DNA of 64,000 nt from Eonycteris spelaea (GCA_003508835.1 PUFA01000225.1:1178001-1242000); one strand, 5' to 3'; shown: positions 11,221-23,642, counted from the stretch's first letter. Notes: generated by a model from the letters alone, not told the origin. Made by a program: numbers and translations.

Positions 11221-14200
11221 CGCTGAATGCCCAACCTAGACCACTCTTCCGGATCCTCCAGGTTCCGTGGCCTGTGGCCCCTGGGGTGGAAGAGAGCTCC
11301 AGTCTAAGAGTACCAGTTGTCTTGGCTTGGAGTACTTGGTCAAGGTGACCCAGTGTGACCCTGGGTCGCAGCTGTTCTCAGAAAGGAAGTCTGATTGGGA
11401 GGCCCATCGCCTGGAGTCAGATGTGTGTCTGTGTTGACTGTCACCATGGGATTGCCCAGGTGACCCTTGGGAGGGGTGCTTCACCTCAGCTTAGGCTGAG
11501 GGGGACTGACTGGCCAAGGTGAGGGTCAGGCCCGTCACTGGGTTGGAGAGGGGAGAGGCGATCGGAGCGGCTCAGGGGACCGCCTGTTGTCCTCTCCCCT
11601 CCCCCTCCCAGCCGCCTCCAGCATTTGTTTCCTTTCTGAGGCTGGGGCAGTGGAGGGGGCTCTCAGACTGCGCAACAAAAGCAACTTTCCTCCACGCCAC
11701 TGCCACCTGTTGGGTCTTGGCACACTGGGGGTGAGTGGGGGGAGGGAGCAGTTGCCCTTTTCCCAGTGTCTGCAGTGTGCCCCCTCAGGCCCCCCAAGGC
11801 CTGGGATTCTCTTTGCTGCCCAATGTGACAGGGGCTCAGAAGCTGGAGGGGGCGGAGGGCCCGCAGCAGCTGGAAGGGAATTGAGTGGGAAGGGGCCTGC
11901 GCTGGCAGCCGGGAGAGAGTTTGATGGATTACTCTGCAGGCCGAGAGGTTTCTCCCTAATCCCCTTTTGTGTCCTGGCCTGCAGCCCCCTCAGTCTCTCT
12001 GACAAGCTGCTGAGCAGAAGGCTTCCAGTCCTGGTGAAGAAAAGGCAGCACAGCAGGCGAACTCTAAATCCCTGGCCTCTGGGCCTGGGGGAGGAGGGGG
12101 GAGAGGCGGGGAGGCAGAGGTGGGGAGCGTTTGGAGAGGGGAGCGATGCCCTTTTAGGGAGGGGGGAGAGAGAGGGTGGATCCTCCTCCTTTCTTAGAGT
12201 CCCTTGAGGGGTAGAGGTTGCCTCCTGAGTGATGTGTTCTGGAGTCTGCGGGAGCCCTCCAAAGTCGTGGGCCTCGGCTATTTGTGCAAATCACTACCTT
12301 TTCATAGGATGGGCTCGGGAAAGCAGACCCTTGCTTCTTTGGAAGTATTTGAGCCCATAAAATCAATGACTAATGGAAGGGACAAAGCCATGTTCAGTCT
12401 AATCCTGTGCCCCCTTCCTCCCAGCTGCCCAGCTAGGAATTCCCACAGCCCCGAATCCCTGACAAGGGACTGACAAGGGAGTCTGTAGCGTTGGAGAGCT
12501 CATTGTCTCACAAAGATGTTCATTTGCAGGTCTCCTGGCTGGCCAGCACGGCTTCTTTCTGGGGTGTCCCAGGGTCCCTTGTGGAACTGCCATGAGGGTG
12601 GAGCTCGTTTTGGGAGTGCAGTGTGCTGGATTTTACTAGGTAAGGCCAAGGATATAGTCCCCAGGAACAGAGGCAAGGGGGTAGGTGACAGGGAGGCTGT
12701 GCAGGTGAACCCTCCGACCTCTTCCCTGCCCCCAACTAGAGGGCCCGGGAGAGCTCGACTGGGAGAACCAGATTCTGGGGGCCAGCGCTGTGTGGAGGAA
12801 TGGGGGTCCTTCCTACCTTGAAGTCTCGCAGCCTCTACCTGCGTTTGCTCCCCACCCTCGGTCCTGGCTTGAGGCGAGACAGCCACGGGTAGGGTGTGTA
12901 TTGGGGCGATTGGCCTGGAGTCACCCCACCCCTTTCTGCCGCTGAGTCATTACCCCTTTGGCTAGCCTACCCCGGCCCCAGTTTCCTCCTCTGTGAGGAG
13001 GGGCTGCCCAGCTGGGGAGGGCCGAGGAGCTGCTCCCCTGGAGCTGTGAGAAAGCAGCGCTGCCTTTGTGAGTATGGAGGGAGGACGGCAGGGCCTGGGC
13101 TCCGCGGGGTCAGGGTGGGGGCTGCGGCCCCGTTTGAAGTGCCTGGGCGGGGTGCGAGGACTCTGGCCCGCATAAAGAGGCCATAGAATTGCAGCCCGAC
13201 ACCGGCCTGCGGCAGGGCTGCCCCAGCCCCAGCTCCCTCTGGCCTCTGTCTGTCCGGGGAGGGGACTCTGCTCCCCACCCCTCCACCCCCCACCTCCCCA
13301 CCCCTGCCCCGTCCACCTCAGCCAGGCGGGGTGGCGAGAGCCCCTTTGAAAGCCCTCAAAGGCCCCTTTATATGTCCCCCTGCCCCTCCCTCCCCGTGCA
13401 GGGAGCTGCAGGAGTGGGCTTCATGGCCTTTCCTCCCAGCCTCTCTACTCTGTCTCCTAAATTTTGGAGAAAGTTCAGGCCAAGTTTGTTCCTGCTGCTC
13501 AGTTTAATTTCCCCATAATTTCCTCATACTCTCTGAAGTGGGTTACGTCTGAGCCCACTGCCTGCTCTTGGGGTGCCACGTGCAGGAGCAGTGTATGGGG
13601 CACGTAGGTCTCCCTGTACCTGGAGCTGGCCAGGTAGAATGCAGGTTCACTGGTCCTGCCAGGGCCCCTGGCTCTCTGGACTGGGGTTCTGCCCCTCACC
13701 AGTTAGGCAGCTGGGGTGGAACTCCAGGAAGCTTCCCCGAGGTCTTGGGTTTCCTCTAGTCATCAGGGGGCCCAGCGAGGAGGAGAGATAATCCGAACTT
13801 GAGAGGGTCTTGTCCGAGAAGGCTGCTGTTCCTTCCCTAGGGGTCAGGCCACACTCCCCCTTTTTGTACCTCTACTTCCCTGCTCTTCTCACCCCCTCCC
13901 CACCAGGTGAGCGCAGAGGCTGGCTCTTTGGGTTGATCTTCTGTTTGCCAGACAGGCAGAGTGCTCCGGGAGCCGTGGTCAGGAGGATGAGGCAGACGCA
14001 TCTCTGAGACGGGAGGGTACAGGGGAGAACTGGATCTCGTTTTGTTGCCTGTCACCCTGAGGAGGACAGGGGAGCTCCCCAAACGCTCCCCCAAACAGGG
14101 GACCCAGCAGTGGTCCGTCACTTTCAAGCTTTGATGAGAAGTGTGTCCTGGGGCTGCAGGGAGAAGTGTAGCCGGGAATGTGAGGCTGGTCCACTGCTTG

Positions 14201-16793
14201 TCCTCCCGCCTCTGAGCCGGGCAGCCCGACAGGGCCTGGCGTTCTCTGTGCCCCGGAGAAGAAGGCCTGGAGGGATGGCTGGTGACCAGTTAGTGCTGTG
14301 GGCATCCTCTGTCATTTCCTCCACCCTGAGCACCTTACAGTGGGGATGAAGAGGGGGAGACTGGGGCACTGAGGAAGATCTTAAGAAAAGAAAGGGGGCT
14401 TTGGAGGGGAGAGTATTCTTATAGGCTTAGAATTCCTCAAGCAATTCTGGGCTGGAAAGAGTAAAGCCTGGGGTGAGGGTCGAGCGGCGGGAATGCCCTG
14501 GATCCCTGGACACACACAGCAGAAATCAAACGGGGGAGGACGGGCCCAGCAACCTAAGAACCAAGGGGGCAGAGCAGGGCTTGAAGCCAGCCCACTTCCT
14601 ACCCTACTCCATTCAATGAATTCCTCACCTGGCCCTGCCCCTAGTTGTCTATCTAGTAAAAAGCCTGGGGGCGGGGGCGGGGGGGGGTGCGGTTTGGCGG
14701 AGCAGAGGGTGGCACTGCGGAGGGAGCCCCAGCTAATGGGCTATCTGGGTTGTAGGAAGATGAGGGGAGACGCCTCTCTTTACCCCTTTTTGTCTTTCTC
14801 CCTTAAGGGCTAAGGAGCTGGATGAAGGGGGGATGGAGGCAGGTGAGGTGGTTGATAGTTGCTGTAAAGATGCGATTTATTTTAAACAGACCAACCAGGG
14901 CTTGGGAATGGGTGCTGGCTGCGGGTGAGGTTGGGTCGAACGGTCTGTGTTTTCTCTGTGAAGACCTGGTCCTTAAAGTCCCAGAGCAGATGAGTGTCCA
15001 GGACCTACCCAGGCTGAGGGCAGGGAGTGGAATGAGCTGGAAGCCTTTGGAGCCAGAACCCCTTCCTCCGGTCTGGAAAACACCACCTACCTTGGTCTCT
15101 GTCCGGTCTCCTGCTTTTCTTCTGGGGGTGCTATGGCAGTGCTGCCCCATGAGGGGCTTGACTCAAGCTGGACTCACAGGCGCCCAGCTAAGACTAATGT
15201 GTGGTACCCTACCCGCCTGTGGGGTCACGTGGGCCAGTGTTTTATGCTTGTCCCCATGCCATCCCCATAAGAGTCTGCACCCCTTCCCAAAGTGGATAGG
15301 CTGGCTCTACGTGGGACTTCGGGGAGGAGGCAGCTGGTTGCTCAGCCTTATCTGAAGCCCCTTCTTCCTTCCTGGTCGAATAGCTGCAAAGCCCTAGCAG
15401 GCAGTCACGGAATGGTCACCTCTTACCCAGGATTGATGGCTGTCTGATCTCTCTGTGGCACAGCCCAGAGGGCACCTACAACACGTTTTGTAACGTGCAA
15501 GGCCCTGTGGGGCTAAGTGTCCCTTGAAAAGATAAAAGAAGTTGAAATGCCAAATTATGAGATGCTGAGAGTGGAAGAGGGACTGAGTGAGGGCTGAGGG
15601 TGCACCAGGTCGGGGAGGAGACTGGGGCCCCCGCCACCGTGGGCCTGGCACAGGATTGATGCCCTGCATGGGGTTGGGTTGGGAGGCGGGGAAGGTGCTG
15701 ACTCCAGCTCCGTGCACCTTCCTTTGGTATGGATGACCGGTTAGGGGACTCTTCTTGTCCTTTCTCACCAAGACCCCCCACCCTCATTCCTCCTCTTCAT
15801 GGTCGACTTAATCTTTCCACTTTTCTAAACAGGGCAGACTGCAGTGGGTGCCCTTGTCAGGAAGAGACCCGGAGGCCAGCTCCCCAGGGCAGCTTGCCCA
15901 GTGGGATCTGCCCAGGAGGCAGGCCTAGCAGGAAGGGCTGTGGGGACTTCTCTGCTGAGAATGGAGCTGTTGAGGGAGCCGAGAAAGGCTGCCCAGGAAG
16001 CGGTGGGGCACCCTGCCAGCCGGTGGTCACAGCGTCATGGCAGTTGCCGGCAGTTGGTGTGGTTTCACGCCCCTGTGAGGCTGGGACTTGGGAACGACCA
16101 CGGCCCCACCGTCCTGTGGCAGCTGGGCAGCACACGTGGGAATGTTTCTTCCCCATGAACACTGAGCTCGGTGGGGGGCGGGGAAACGAAGGAAGAGGTT
16201 TTCAGGCCCAGGTTCGTCCAGGGGAGCGCTCTTTCTGTGGTATCCATGAGAGTTTCAAACCCACCCCGACAAACCACAGCCTCTCCTCCTTTCCCCTTGG
16301 CCTTGTCCTTGGGGGTGGGTGTTGCAGTGCGATGTGGCTCATGGCCAGGCCACCCGGAACAGGAAGTGCTGCTCTTACAAAGGGGAATTGAGCAGCCCAG
16401 CTTTGGGAAATGGAGAGAGAAAAGCAAACAAACCTGGCCTGACAGAGGGTCTCCAGGGGTTGCTTGATAACAGGGCCTAGGGGTCTGAGCATTTAGTTGG
16501 TTTGATTTTTTCCATGCTAGCAGGTGAGGACAATTGCAAAGATATACCAAGACACAGAATAGTCGACATCTGTTTGGCTCCGGAGTGAGCTGAGGTTTAA
16601 GAATCATATTTACCTTATTAATTATGTCAGCCTTAGGCTAATATTAACATGTATTTCCTGACTGGGCAGGAGCGGGTGGCAGGGCCACACCATCAGCCTG
16701 GGAGTGAACAAGATTAGGAGAATTCGGAGCCTATCCTGGACCTGGTTCCCAGGACTTAACACTCAGTGTGTTGGATTGTCCCTGCCTTTTTAG

Positions 16794-17188
16794 GATCTGA
16801 GTGATACATCTCCCACCGAGGCACCCCATGGCAACAGGCATTTAGCATGGGCTGAGAAGCTGGACTTGCACGGACGGCTGGCAGCAATGGCCTCCTGGCT
16901 GGGTCCTAGGCAGGTGGCGGCAGCAAAGAGAAGTGGCCTGAGCCTCTGGAGCAGGGCTGGGACGAAGCAGCTCTGGAGTGAGTGACCAGGCCAGAGCCCT
17001 CCCTGCCTGACCCACCATGGTCCAGAGGCTGTGGGTGAGCCGCCTGCTGCGGCATCGGAAGTCCCAGCTCCTACTGGTCAACCTGCTGACCTTCGGCCTG
17101 GAGGTGTGCCTGGCTGCAGGTATCACCTACGTGCCACCCCTGCTGCTGGAGGTGGGGGTTGAAGAGAAGTTCATGACCATGGTGCTGG
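16794..17188 (+). other. SLC45A3: SLC45A3 exon 2 (5'UTR plus first coding segment)
   Basis: The acceptor is a pyrimidine tract ending TTTTTAG at 16793. The exon begins GATCTGAGTGAT, which matches my memory of the start of human SLC45A3 exon 2. It holds 223 bases of 5'UTR and then the initiation codon at 17017 in the context GACCCACCATGG, a good Kozak site. It ends CTGG at 17188 before donor GTGAGT. Confidence 0.85.
17017..17188 (+). CDS. SLC45A3: SLC45A3 coding exon 2 (residues 1-57 and first base of codon 58)
   Basis: Encodes the N-terminus MVQRLWVSRLLRHRK and the first membrane helix. It ends after base 1 of codon 58, completed as Gly by exon 3. The donor GTGAGT at 17189 is strong. Confidence 0.95.
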
Positions 17189-20100
17189 GTGAGTCACCAC
17201 ATCCTCCTGCCCTCCTGTTCCAGATACATGCTGCCTGGAGGTAGAGCTACAGTGGCTCTGCCCAGAGAGCTGCTCAGGGGGAAGGGTGGCTGTCCGCTGG
17301 GGTGGCGTGGCTGGGGACAGGGGTGACCCTGGGCTGAGGGGGGCCCAAGAGGAAGAAAAGAGCATAGGGAATGCCCTGGTCACCGCTATAGCCCTGGTTC
17401 CTGTACAACGACTGGCCTGTAGGTGACAGTGGAGCAATGACTTTTCCCCGTCATGTGGCTCTTTATAATTTTTATCTGTTATTTAGTGCTAGTAACAAAC
17501 CTTCGAGTTTATCCGGTCCACACAGGAGACCTGTAAGAGGCCAGGTGACTTTGCTAGGCTGTATGGCTAGCTGCTGGTTAGTAAGATCGGTCTCCCAGCC
17601 AGGTCTCTTTCTTATCCATGGATAAGTGGTCACCATCGTGTGACTCCAGGAAGAGGGGACTCTGTCTGGATTACAGGCTCTGGAGTCAGATGGTCTGCCG
17701 AAGCCCTGCCTCCCACCCTCCCTAGCTCTGTGCCTGGACAAATTTGTCACGTAACAGTTATTTTATGCCTCTGTTTTCCCATCTTAAAATAGGGTGTTAG
17801 TGATCCTAGCTGTGAGGAATAACGTAGAGTCCCTGTGAAGAGCTCGGCACAGTGTCCAGTCAGGGCTGGTCCTCCCCGTGATAGTATCATGGTCATTTCC
17901 ATCCTTCTCAAGGCCAGTCCCCTCTCCCCTGCCCCTCGAGAGTCTCAGCCTCTGGCTCATACTACTCACCCTTCTTGCAGGCATCGGTCCAGTGCTGGGC
18001 TTGGTCTCGGTCCCACTCCTAGGCTCAGCCAGTGACCACTGGCGTGGGCGCTATGGTCGCCGGAGGCCTTTCATCTGGACCCTGTCCCTGGGCGTCCTTC
18101 TGAGCCTCTTCCTCATCCCAAGGGCTGGCTGGCTTGCCGGTCTGCTGTGCCCGGATGCCAGGCCCCTGGAGTTGGCACTGCTGATCCTGGGTGTGGGGCT
18201 GCTGGACTTCTGTGGCCAGGTGTGCTTCACTCCACTGGAAGCCCTGCTCTCTGACCTCTTCCGGGACCCAGACCACTGTCGCCAGGCCTTCTCCGTGTAT
18301 GCCTTCATGATCAGCCTCGGGGGCTGCCTGGGCTACCTCCTGCCTGCCATCAACTGGGACGCAAGCGCTCTGGCCCCCTACCTGGGCACCCAGGAGGAGT
18401 GCCTCTTTGGGCTGCTCACTCTCATCTTCCTCACTTGTGTGGCAGCCACGCTCTTTGTGGCTGAAGAGGCCGCGCTGGGCCCAGCCGAGCCAGCAGAAGG
18501 GCTGTTGGCCGCCTCCGGGCTGCCCCGCTGCTGCCCAGGCCGCGCTCGCCTGGCCTTCCCGAACCTGGCCGCCCTGCTTCCCCGGCTGCACCAGCTCTGC
18601 TGCCGCGTGCCACGCACCCTGCGCCGCCTCTTCGTGGCCGAGCTGTGCAGCTGGACGGCGTTCATGACCTTCACGCTGTTTTACACGGACTTTGTGGGCG
18701 AGGGGCTGTACCAGGGGCTGCCCAGGGCTGAACCAGGCACCGAGGCCCGGAGACGCTATGAGGAAGGTAAGGCCCGGTGGCAGGGGGCTGTCGTGGGAGC
18801 TGCCCTCCAGGGGAGGCTCAGGCACAGGGCGATGCCCACCCCCTATGCCTGGGCTGGTAGCTGTGCATCTCTGCAGCCTGGTTTCCCCATCAGGAAAATG
18901 GGCCCCTCTGTGTGTGTGGCCCCTCGAGGGTGCAGAGCAGCTTTGCCTGGGGCTGCTCTGAGGGTCCTCGCCCCAACCTGACAGAAGAAAAGGCCGAGCT
19001 AAGGTCCAAAGGGAACAGGGGAGTCAAGACTGGGTTTCAGGTCTGCCCACCTTTAGCGTGCCCACCACTCCTCCTGCTGACATTCCGGATCCCTCCCCAG
19101 CGCCTCGCGGCCCGGGCCTTCTGGAACTCTGGCTTGGAGCTGGTGGCAGAACCATCTTTATGTTCCCTCTCACCCTCCGAGCACTAGTTGAGGCTCCCAG
19201 TCAACCCTCAGAACCCCTTCCTCTGCCCTTAGCCAGCAGATCTGGCCACGTGCCCTGAGGTCAGAGGAAGAGCCTAGACTCCTGTTGCTGCAGGTAGAGT
19301 AAGGACAGTGCTGGGGAGCAGGGCTGGTCTACAGCAGGTCTTGGGTTGCAGGTGCCCGTGGCCCCTAATCTAAGGCCCCCTGTCGCATTGGGCTCCTCCT
19401 CCCTCCCTGTCTGACCTCCTCTTTCCCCACCTCTCTGTCCAGGGGTCCGGATGGGCAGTCTGGGGCTATTCCTGCAGTGTGCCATCTCCCTGCTCTTCTC
19501 CCTGGTCATGGACCGGCTCGTGCAGAGATTCGGCACACGGGCAGTCTACCTGGCGAGCGTGGTGGCTTTCCCGGTGGCTGCTGGCGCCACGTGCCTGTCC
19601 CACAGCATGGCTGTGGTGACCGCTTCGGCCGCCCTCACCGGGTTCACCTTCTCTGCCCTGCAGATCCTGCCTTACACGCTAGCCTCCCTCTACCACCGGG
19701 AGAAGCAGGTACTCACGCTGGATGCTACACTGAACGATGCTGGTGTGGGGTTGGAGTGGGGCTCGCCAGCCCAGAACTGGCGTCAGGCAAGAGAAGTTGG
19801 GGAAGGGCATTCTTTGATCAGAGAGGAAGCCCGTGTAGCCCCGGGGTCAGAGACGTGGGCTGCGGAAGGAGGGTGTAGATTATACTCTGTGAATGACTTC
19901 CTGGTGTCAGGACTGTAAAGCACTTGAGTGGATGATTACAGGAAACATGAAATCCTTCTCTGGGAATCCTGAAGAATCAGCCTAACAGAAGCCCTCAGTC
20001 TGGGCTGGGTTGTTCCATGCAGAGGCAGGGGGCTGGATGGGATGACCTCTGGGGCCTAGCTTCAGAAGGTGGTGAGTAGGAATGGCCTGATGTTGGCAAT

Positions 20101-22401
20101 ACCTCTCCTTATTCAGGGAGAGGCATTGTCACTGACCCGTGCCTGCTTTGGTCTCCTAGATGGAAAAGGCTCCTTATTGTCTCCTCTACTGGTTTAGCTT
20201 CCTTTTCTGTCTAATTCTCTCTTTTAAAAATATTTTATATTATTTTTTTCAATTATAGTTGACATACAATATGAGTTTCCGGTGTATAACACAGTGATTA
20301 GACATTTATATGACTTATGAAGTGATCACCCCTATAAATTCAATTCTCTTTTCTTTTCCTGCCTTACTCCTTTGCCTCTGTCCCCTTCCCCCACCGCCAC
20401 GGCAGATCTCTGAGTCTGACGCTCCTGACACTGCTCACCTGGGCACTGTGTAAGTCAGGGGGCCTCACACTAACCAGCCCCTCCAGGGACTCGCTCCTCA
20501 GGGAAACCTCCTGACCTAGGCTATGTGATCCCTTCTGTCCCCTGGCCTCATTGAGCTGCGGCCCTGGGTGCAGAGCCCTGCCCAGACAGGCAAGAAGTTG
20601 GGTTGTCCTGAGGGGCGAGGCAGGCCAGCCCTCCACTTCCATGCTGGCAGGAAGATGTGTCTCTGCCCTTGTAGGTTGTGACGGGTAGCAGGGAAACACC
20701 GAGCTGGGAGGCTGGTTAACCCCATGGGTATCTGCAGGGGTGGCAGGAGGGGCTGGGGTCTTGGTGTCAGTACGCTGATAACCTTTGTTGATCTCCACTC
20801 TTCTGCTGCCCTGGCCGGGGGCTTGGGGGCTGCTGTCCGGAGGCCACACTTGGGCACATACACTCGTGCCAGGGAACATGCTGGGGCTGGTCCTCCCCTT
20901 GGACTGAGGAGCATGTCTGTCTCCAGGAGCCTCTCCAGGCCCCAGCCTCACTGGTCTTTCCTGGGGTGGCGGGCAGGAAGGTAAGGTCCTGGGAGGCCCA
21001 CTTCAGCAGCCATTGGTGGCACACATGGCCTTGGATCCTGCCTGCACCTGCCTTTGCCCACCTCCATGAGCCGCGGGCTACCCTGGGATCAGGTCTGAGC
21101 TCGGCTGTGACTCTCAGCTCTAACACAGCCGACTGCAGAACTCTTCCGGGTTGGGCACTAGTGGGCATGGGACAGTGCAATAGGTTGTAGCCTTGTCCTT
21201 AAATAGGAGGCTTGGGCCGCTGTGGCAGGGCAGGGCCAGGTCACTCTGATCTGAGGCAGACAGTAAGAGGGCAGGGAGAAGGACTTCAATGTTAGCACAG
21301 CCCGGGTGTGGTCAGGAGAAGCAGGATTATTCCTGCTCCTCTCTTCCTCAAGGGTGGGTCTGCCACCTGGACCCTCCTTCAGACTTCACAGTAGGGCAGC
21401 CATGCTGGTCAGGGCCTGTGCCCCAGCGGGAGCAGAGCTTCTCTCTGAGGAGGGTGATGGGGATTTCCTGTTGGCCAAGTGGTGGGGGACAGGAAGGAGA
21501 AGGGGCAGGGGAGGCTGCTGGGGTGGAGGAAAGGTGGCGGCCCCAGCCTTGGATTTTACTCGTCTGTTCTTCCATGGCTCTTTTCTCCTGTCTCCATTCA
21601 TTCTGCACGTCTTTGCCTTTCCCTTGGGGTCTGTTCTCTCCCAACCTGCAGAGCCATTCGTCTGCCTCCCTCCTATCCTAGAAGAGGCTAGAGGAGACCC
21701 AGACTTCTGGTTTCAGATTTGTCCCATCCCTGCCCTGCCCCCTGTCCCCTTCTCCCACTCCTGGGGAAGATCCTGACTAGACCCAGACCAAGTAGGGTTT
21801 GTTCAGTTTTCTGACTCGCTGCCTGATTTTCATTAGGGCCCGTTGCCTGGTTTCTTCTAGCCCTCGTGATAAAAGGCCAGGGTCTGTTCTCATAGCTGGA
21901 GGATCTCATGCCTGGGTACACACCTGTCCTTGTCCCCTTTTCTTTCCTTTGTCCCCTCCCCAGGTGTTCCTGCCCAAATACCGAGGAGACACTGGAGGTG
22001 GTGCCAGTGAGGACAGCCTGACCACAAGCTTCCCGTCGGGCCCCAAGGCTGGATCCCCCTTCCCCAACGGACATGCTGGTGCTGGAGGCAGCGGCCTGCT
22101 CCCGTCCCCGCCCACGCTCTGCGGGGCCTCTGCCTGTGATGTCTCCATGCACGTGGTGGTGGGCGAGCCGCCCGAGGCCAGGGTCGTTCCAGGCAGGGGC
22201 ATCTGCCTGGACCTCGCCATCCTGGACAGTGCCTTCCTGCTGTCGCAGGTGGCCCCATCCCTGTTTATGGGCTCCATTGTCCAGCTTAGCCAGTCTGTCA
22301 CGGCCTACATGGTGTCGGCCGCAGGCCTGGGTCTGGTGGCCATTTACTTTGCCACACGGGTAGTATTTGACAAGAGCGACTTGGCCAGGTACTCGGTGTA
22401 G
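17017..22401 (+). CDS. SLC45A3: Solute carrier family 45 member 3 (prostein), four coding exons
   Basis: The spliced CDS joins 17017-17188, 17981-18766, 19443-19708 and 21964-22401. That gives 1662 bases, or 553 residues plus stop, the same length as the human protein. It is a polytopic plasma-membrane protein of the major facilitator superfamily, in the SLC45 / sucrose-transporter-like group. The family is reported to move sugars with protons, and in human the gene is strongly prostate-expressed and androgen-responsive. In the sequence, TM1 lies at about residues 18-38. The group's signature RYGRRRP is at 81-87, between TM2 and TM3. A charged and Cys/Pro-rich cytoplasmic loop (about 212-260) separates the two six-helix halves. 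A second long Gly/Ser/Pro loop (about 415-488) comes before the last two helices, and the protein ends YSV. All junctions use GT-AG and all phases agree (1, 1, 0). No frameshift or premature stop was seen. Identity is by recall of the human protein, not by a search. Confidence 0.96.
17670..17865 (+). repeat. MIR SINE in SLC45A3 intron 2
   Basis: Diverged MIR blocks in + orientation: 'ggctctggagtcaga', 'agctctgtgcctggacaaat', 'ctctgttttcccatctta' and 'gctcggcacagtg'. Confidence 0.6.
17981..18766 (+). CDS. SLC45A3: SLC45A3 coding exon 3 (residues 58-320)
   Basis: The acceptor is CTTCTTGCAG at 17971-17980. This largest coding exon carries the RYGRRRP signature, TM2 to TM7 and the central loop. 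It ends GAGGAAG at 18766 before GTAAGG. Its frame stays open for about 70 codons into the intron. That tail has low resemblance to anything and is judged incidental. G+C is high, as in the rest of the coding sequence. Confidence 0.95.
19443..19708 (+). CDS. SLC45A3: SLC45A3 coding exon 4 (residues 320-408)
   Basis: The acceptor ends CTGTCCAG at 19442 and the donor GTACTC is at 19709. Encodes VRMGSLGLFLQCAIS and onward to LYHREKQ, covering TM8 to TM10. It ends in phase 0, which matters for the in-frame SLC45A3-ELK4 junction. Confidence 0.95.
20215..20350 (-). mobile_element. Truncated L1 3' end in SLC45A3 intron 4
   Basis: Antisense L1 tail with 'caattatagttgacatacaa', 'cagtgattagacatttatat' and 'gaagtgatcacccc'. 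Possible target duplications 'aattctctctttt' (left) and 'aattctctttt' (right) flank it. This L1 wording is of a type I associate with bats, and a longer related copy lies at 47575-47850. Confidence 0.7.
21964..22401 (+). CDS. SLC45A3: SLC45A3 coding exon 5 (residues 409-553 and stop)
   Basis: The acceptor ends CCTCCCCAG at 21963. The exon starts VFLPKYRGDTGG, runs through the long extramembrane loop, and encodes the last two helices (AILDSAFLLSQVAPSLFMGS and onward). It ends with the stop codon TAG at 22399-22401. Confidence 0.96.
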   Translation: MFLPKYRGDTGGGASEDSLTTSFPSGPKAGSPFPNGHAGAGGSGLLPSPPTLCGASACDVSMHVVVGEPPEARVVPGRGICLDLAILDSAFLLSQVAPSLFMGSIVQLSQSVTAYMVSAAGLGLVAIYFATRVVFDKSDLARYSV

Positions 22402-23073
22402 AGTACTTCCTGCCCAATGAGGGAGGGCCTATCTTATTGGGTCCCAGCTCCCCCTTTTCTAGGCTCAAGTTAGCCCCCTAGGGCTGCAGGGCTGGTCTCC
22501 CAGTGTTTATTGCTGCCAAAGTGGTATGACTCTCTGTTGCCACCCTGTGGCAGTAAGGTGCATAGCTGCACAGATATAGTACTGGGGCTTCCCTCCCACC
22601 TCTGCTCTGTCTTAAGGGCTGGCTGACTGGTACCTCTCTGAATGGGCTTCAGTCTGGACTTCTACAGGGAGAGAAGGGTGGGGCATTTGGTTAGCACCAT
22701 GCACTGGAATGCAGGACTCTAGGGGGATTATCCAGGCTCAGGGTCAACAGCTAGTGTCTTGGTCAAGACATACCCAGAGATGGGGTTTGGGGAGCTGAGT
22801 AAACTCAATCACCAGGTCTCCCATCTCCAAGTCCCTGGATTTTGTTGGATCCCCCATATGTTGCTCTTGCATGGGAGTTTCTAGTGTGGGACTCTCCTCC
22901 ACAGTGTTTGAAAGTATGAAAGTTACTTGGGGGCTGAGTCCTGAGGGAGAAGATGCTGCCTGGCCCCACAGCACTGCCTTTTCGTTGACTTCCCCAGCCC
23001 CACATTTTATCAGGACATGGCTTATTGGCCTCTGTGTCACTGTCATAGGGACACGGGCCTTTAAATATTTAAG

Positions 23074-23084
23074 TTATTTATTTA
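23074..23084 (+). promoter_or_regulatory. AU-rich element, copy 1
   Basis: TTATTTATTTA, which contains the UUAUUUAUU nonamer typical of class II AU-rich mRNA decay elements. It lies within the SLC45A3 3'UTR. Function is inferred. Confidence 0.5.
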
Positions 23085-23631
23085 AATAGAGGAAAATTGA
23101 TTCCCAGCTCTGCCGTGCTGGTGTCTAGGAGGTGACATCCCCAACAACTGGGTCCCCTGAGGTGGCTGGTTATTGGGCTAAGCATTGCCAGAATCCCCTC
23201 CTAGAGTGACTGGTCTGGCCCCAAACTGCCTAACCCAGGAGCTTGAAAGCTCCACTCACTCCAACTCCTCTTATCCAAGGTTGGGGAAGGTGGAGGGTGG
23301 GGATCCAGGTCTTAGCAGCCTTACTGGTCTCCCATCCTCTCTTGGCCCAGGCTGCCCCCACCCCAGTCTCCTCCGCTTCCTCTAGGACTAGGCTGATGAA
23401 GAAGCCGCCCACCCCCCACCTTTCCCCCACTGACTCCATAGCCCTCTCTTAGGGGCTGTTTTGGAACCGGAAGCACCCAGTGTGGCTCTTTGAACCTTTA
23501 TCTGTCTCAGCCCCCAGGGCATATCTGTGCTTGGCAACTCTGGCACAGAATCTCAGGAGCACCCCTTGCCTGGGCTAAGGAGGTCTTATCTCTGCAGGGG
23601 GTTTAAGTGCCGTTTGCAATAATGTCATGTC

Positions 23632-23642
23632 TTATTTATTTA
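23632..23642 (+). promoter_or_regulatory. AU-rich element, copy 2
   Basis: The same 11-mer TTATTTATTTA, about 60 bases before the polyadenylation signal. Function is inferred. Confidence 0.5.

Larger units (their letters stand above)
4376..16793 (+). other. SLC45A3: SLC45A3 intron 1 (about 12.4 kb)
   Basis: Long first intron with no recognised coding sequence. It contains MIR fragments, one hAT-Charlie element, a GGAT microsatellite, a poly-C run near 10119, and a G+C-rich block at about 11.5-13.4 kb that may be regulatory. The acceptor at the 3' end is a pyrimidine-rich tract ending in TTTTTAG at 16793. Open frames in this stretch are short and look random. Confidence 0.6.

Noticed and set aside
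13362..13374. Possible CArG box (SRF site) near CCTTTATATG in SLC45A3 intron 1
   Set aside because: The sequence breaks the CC(A/T)6GG rule at the 3' end, so it is not a convincing SRF site.
15729..16391. 220-codon + strand frame in SLC45A3 intron 1
   Set aside because: Overlaps other open frames on both strands, has no recognisable domain, and lies in a G+C-rich intron without flanking splice evidence.
18767..18981. Extension of the SLC45A3 exon 3 frame into intron 3
   Set aside because: The exon is followed by a good donor and the next exon restores the full family protein. The extension shows no resemblance to SLC45 proteins.
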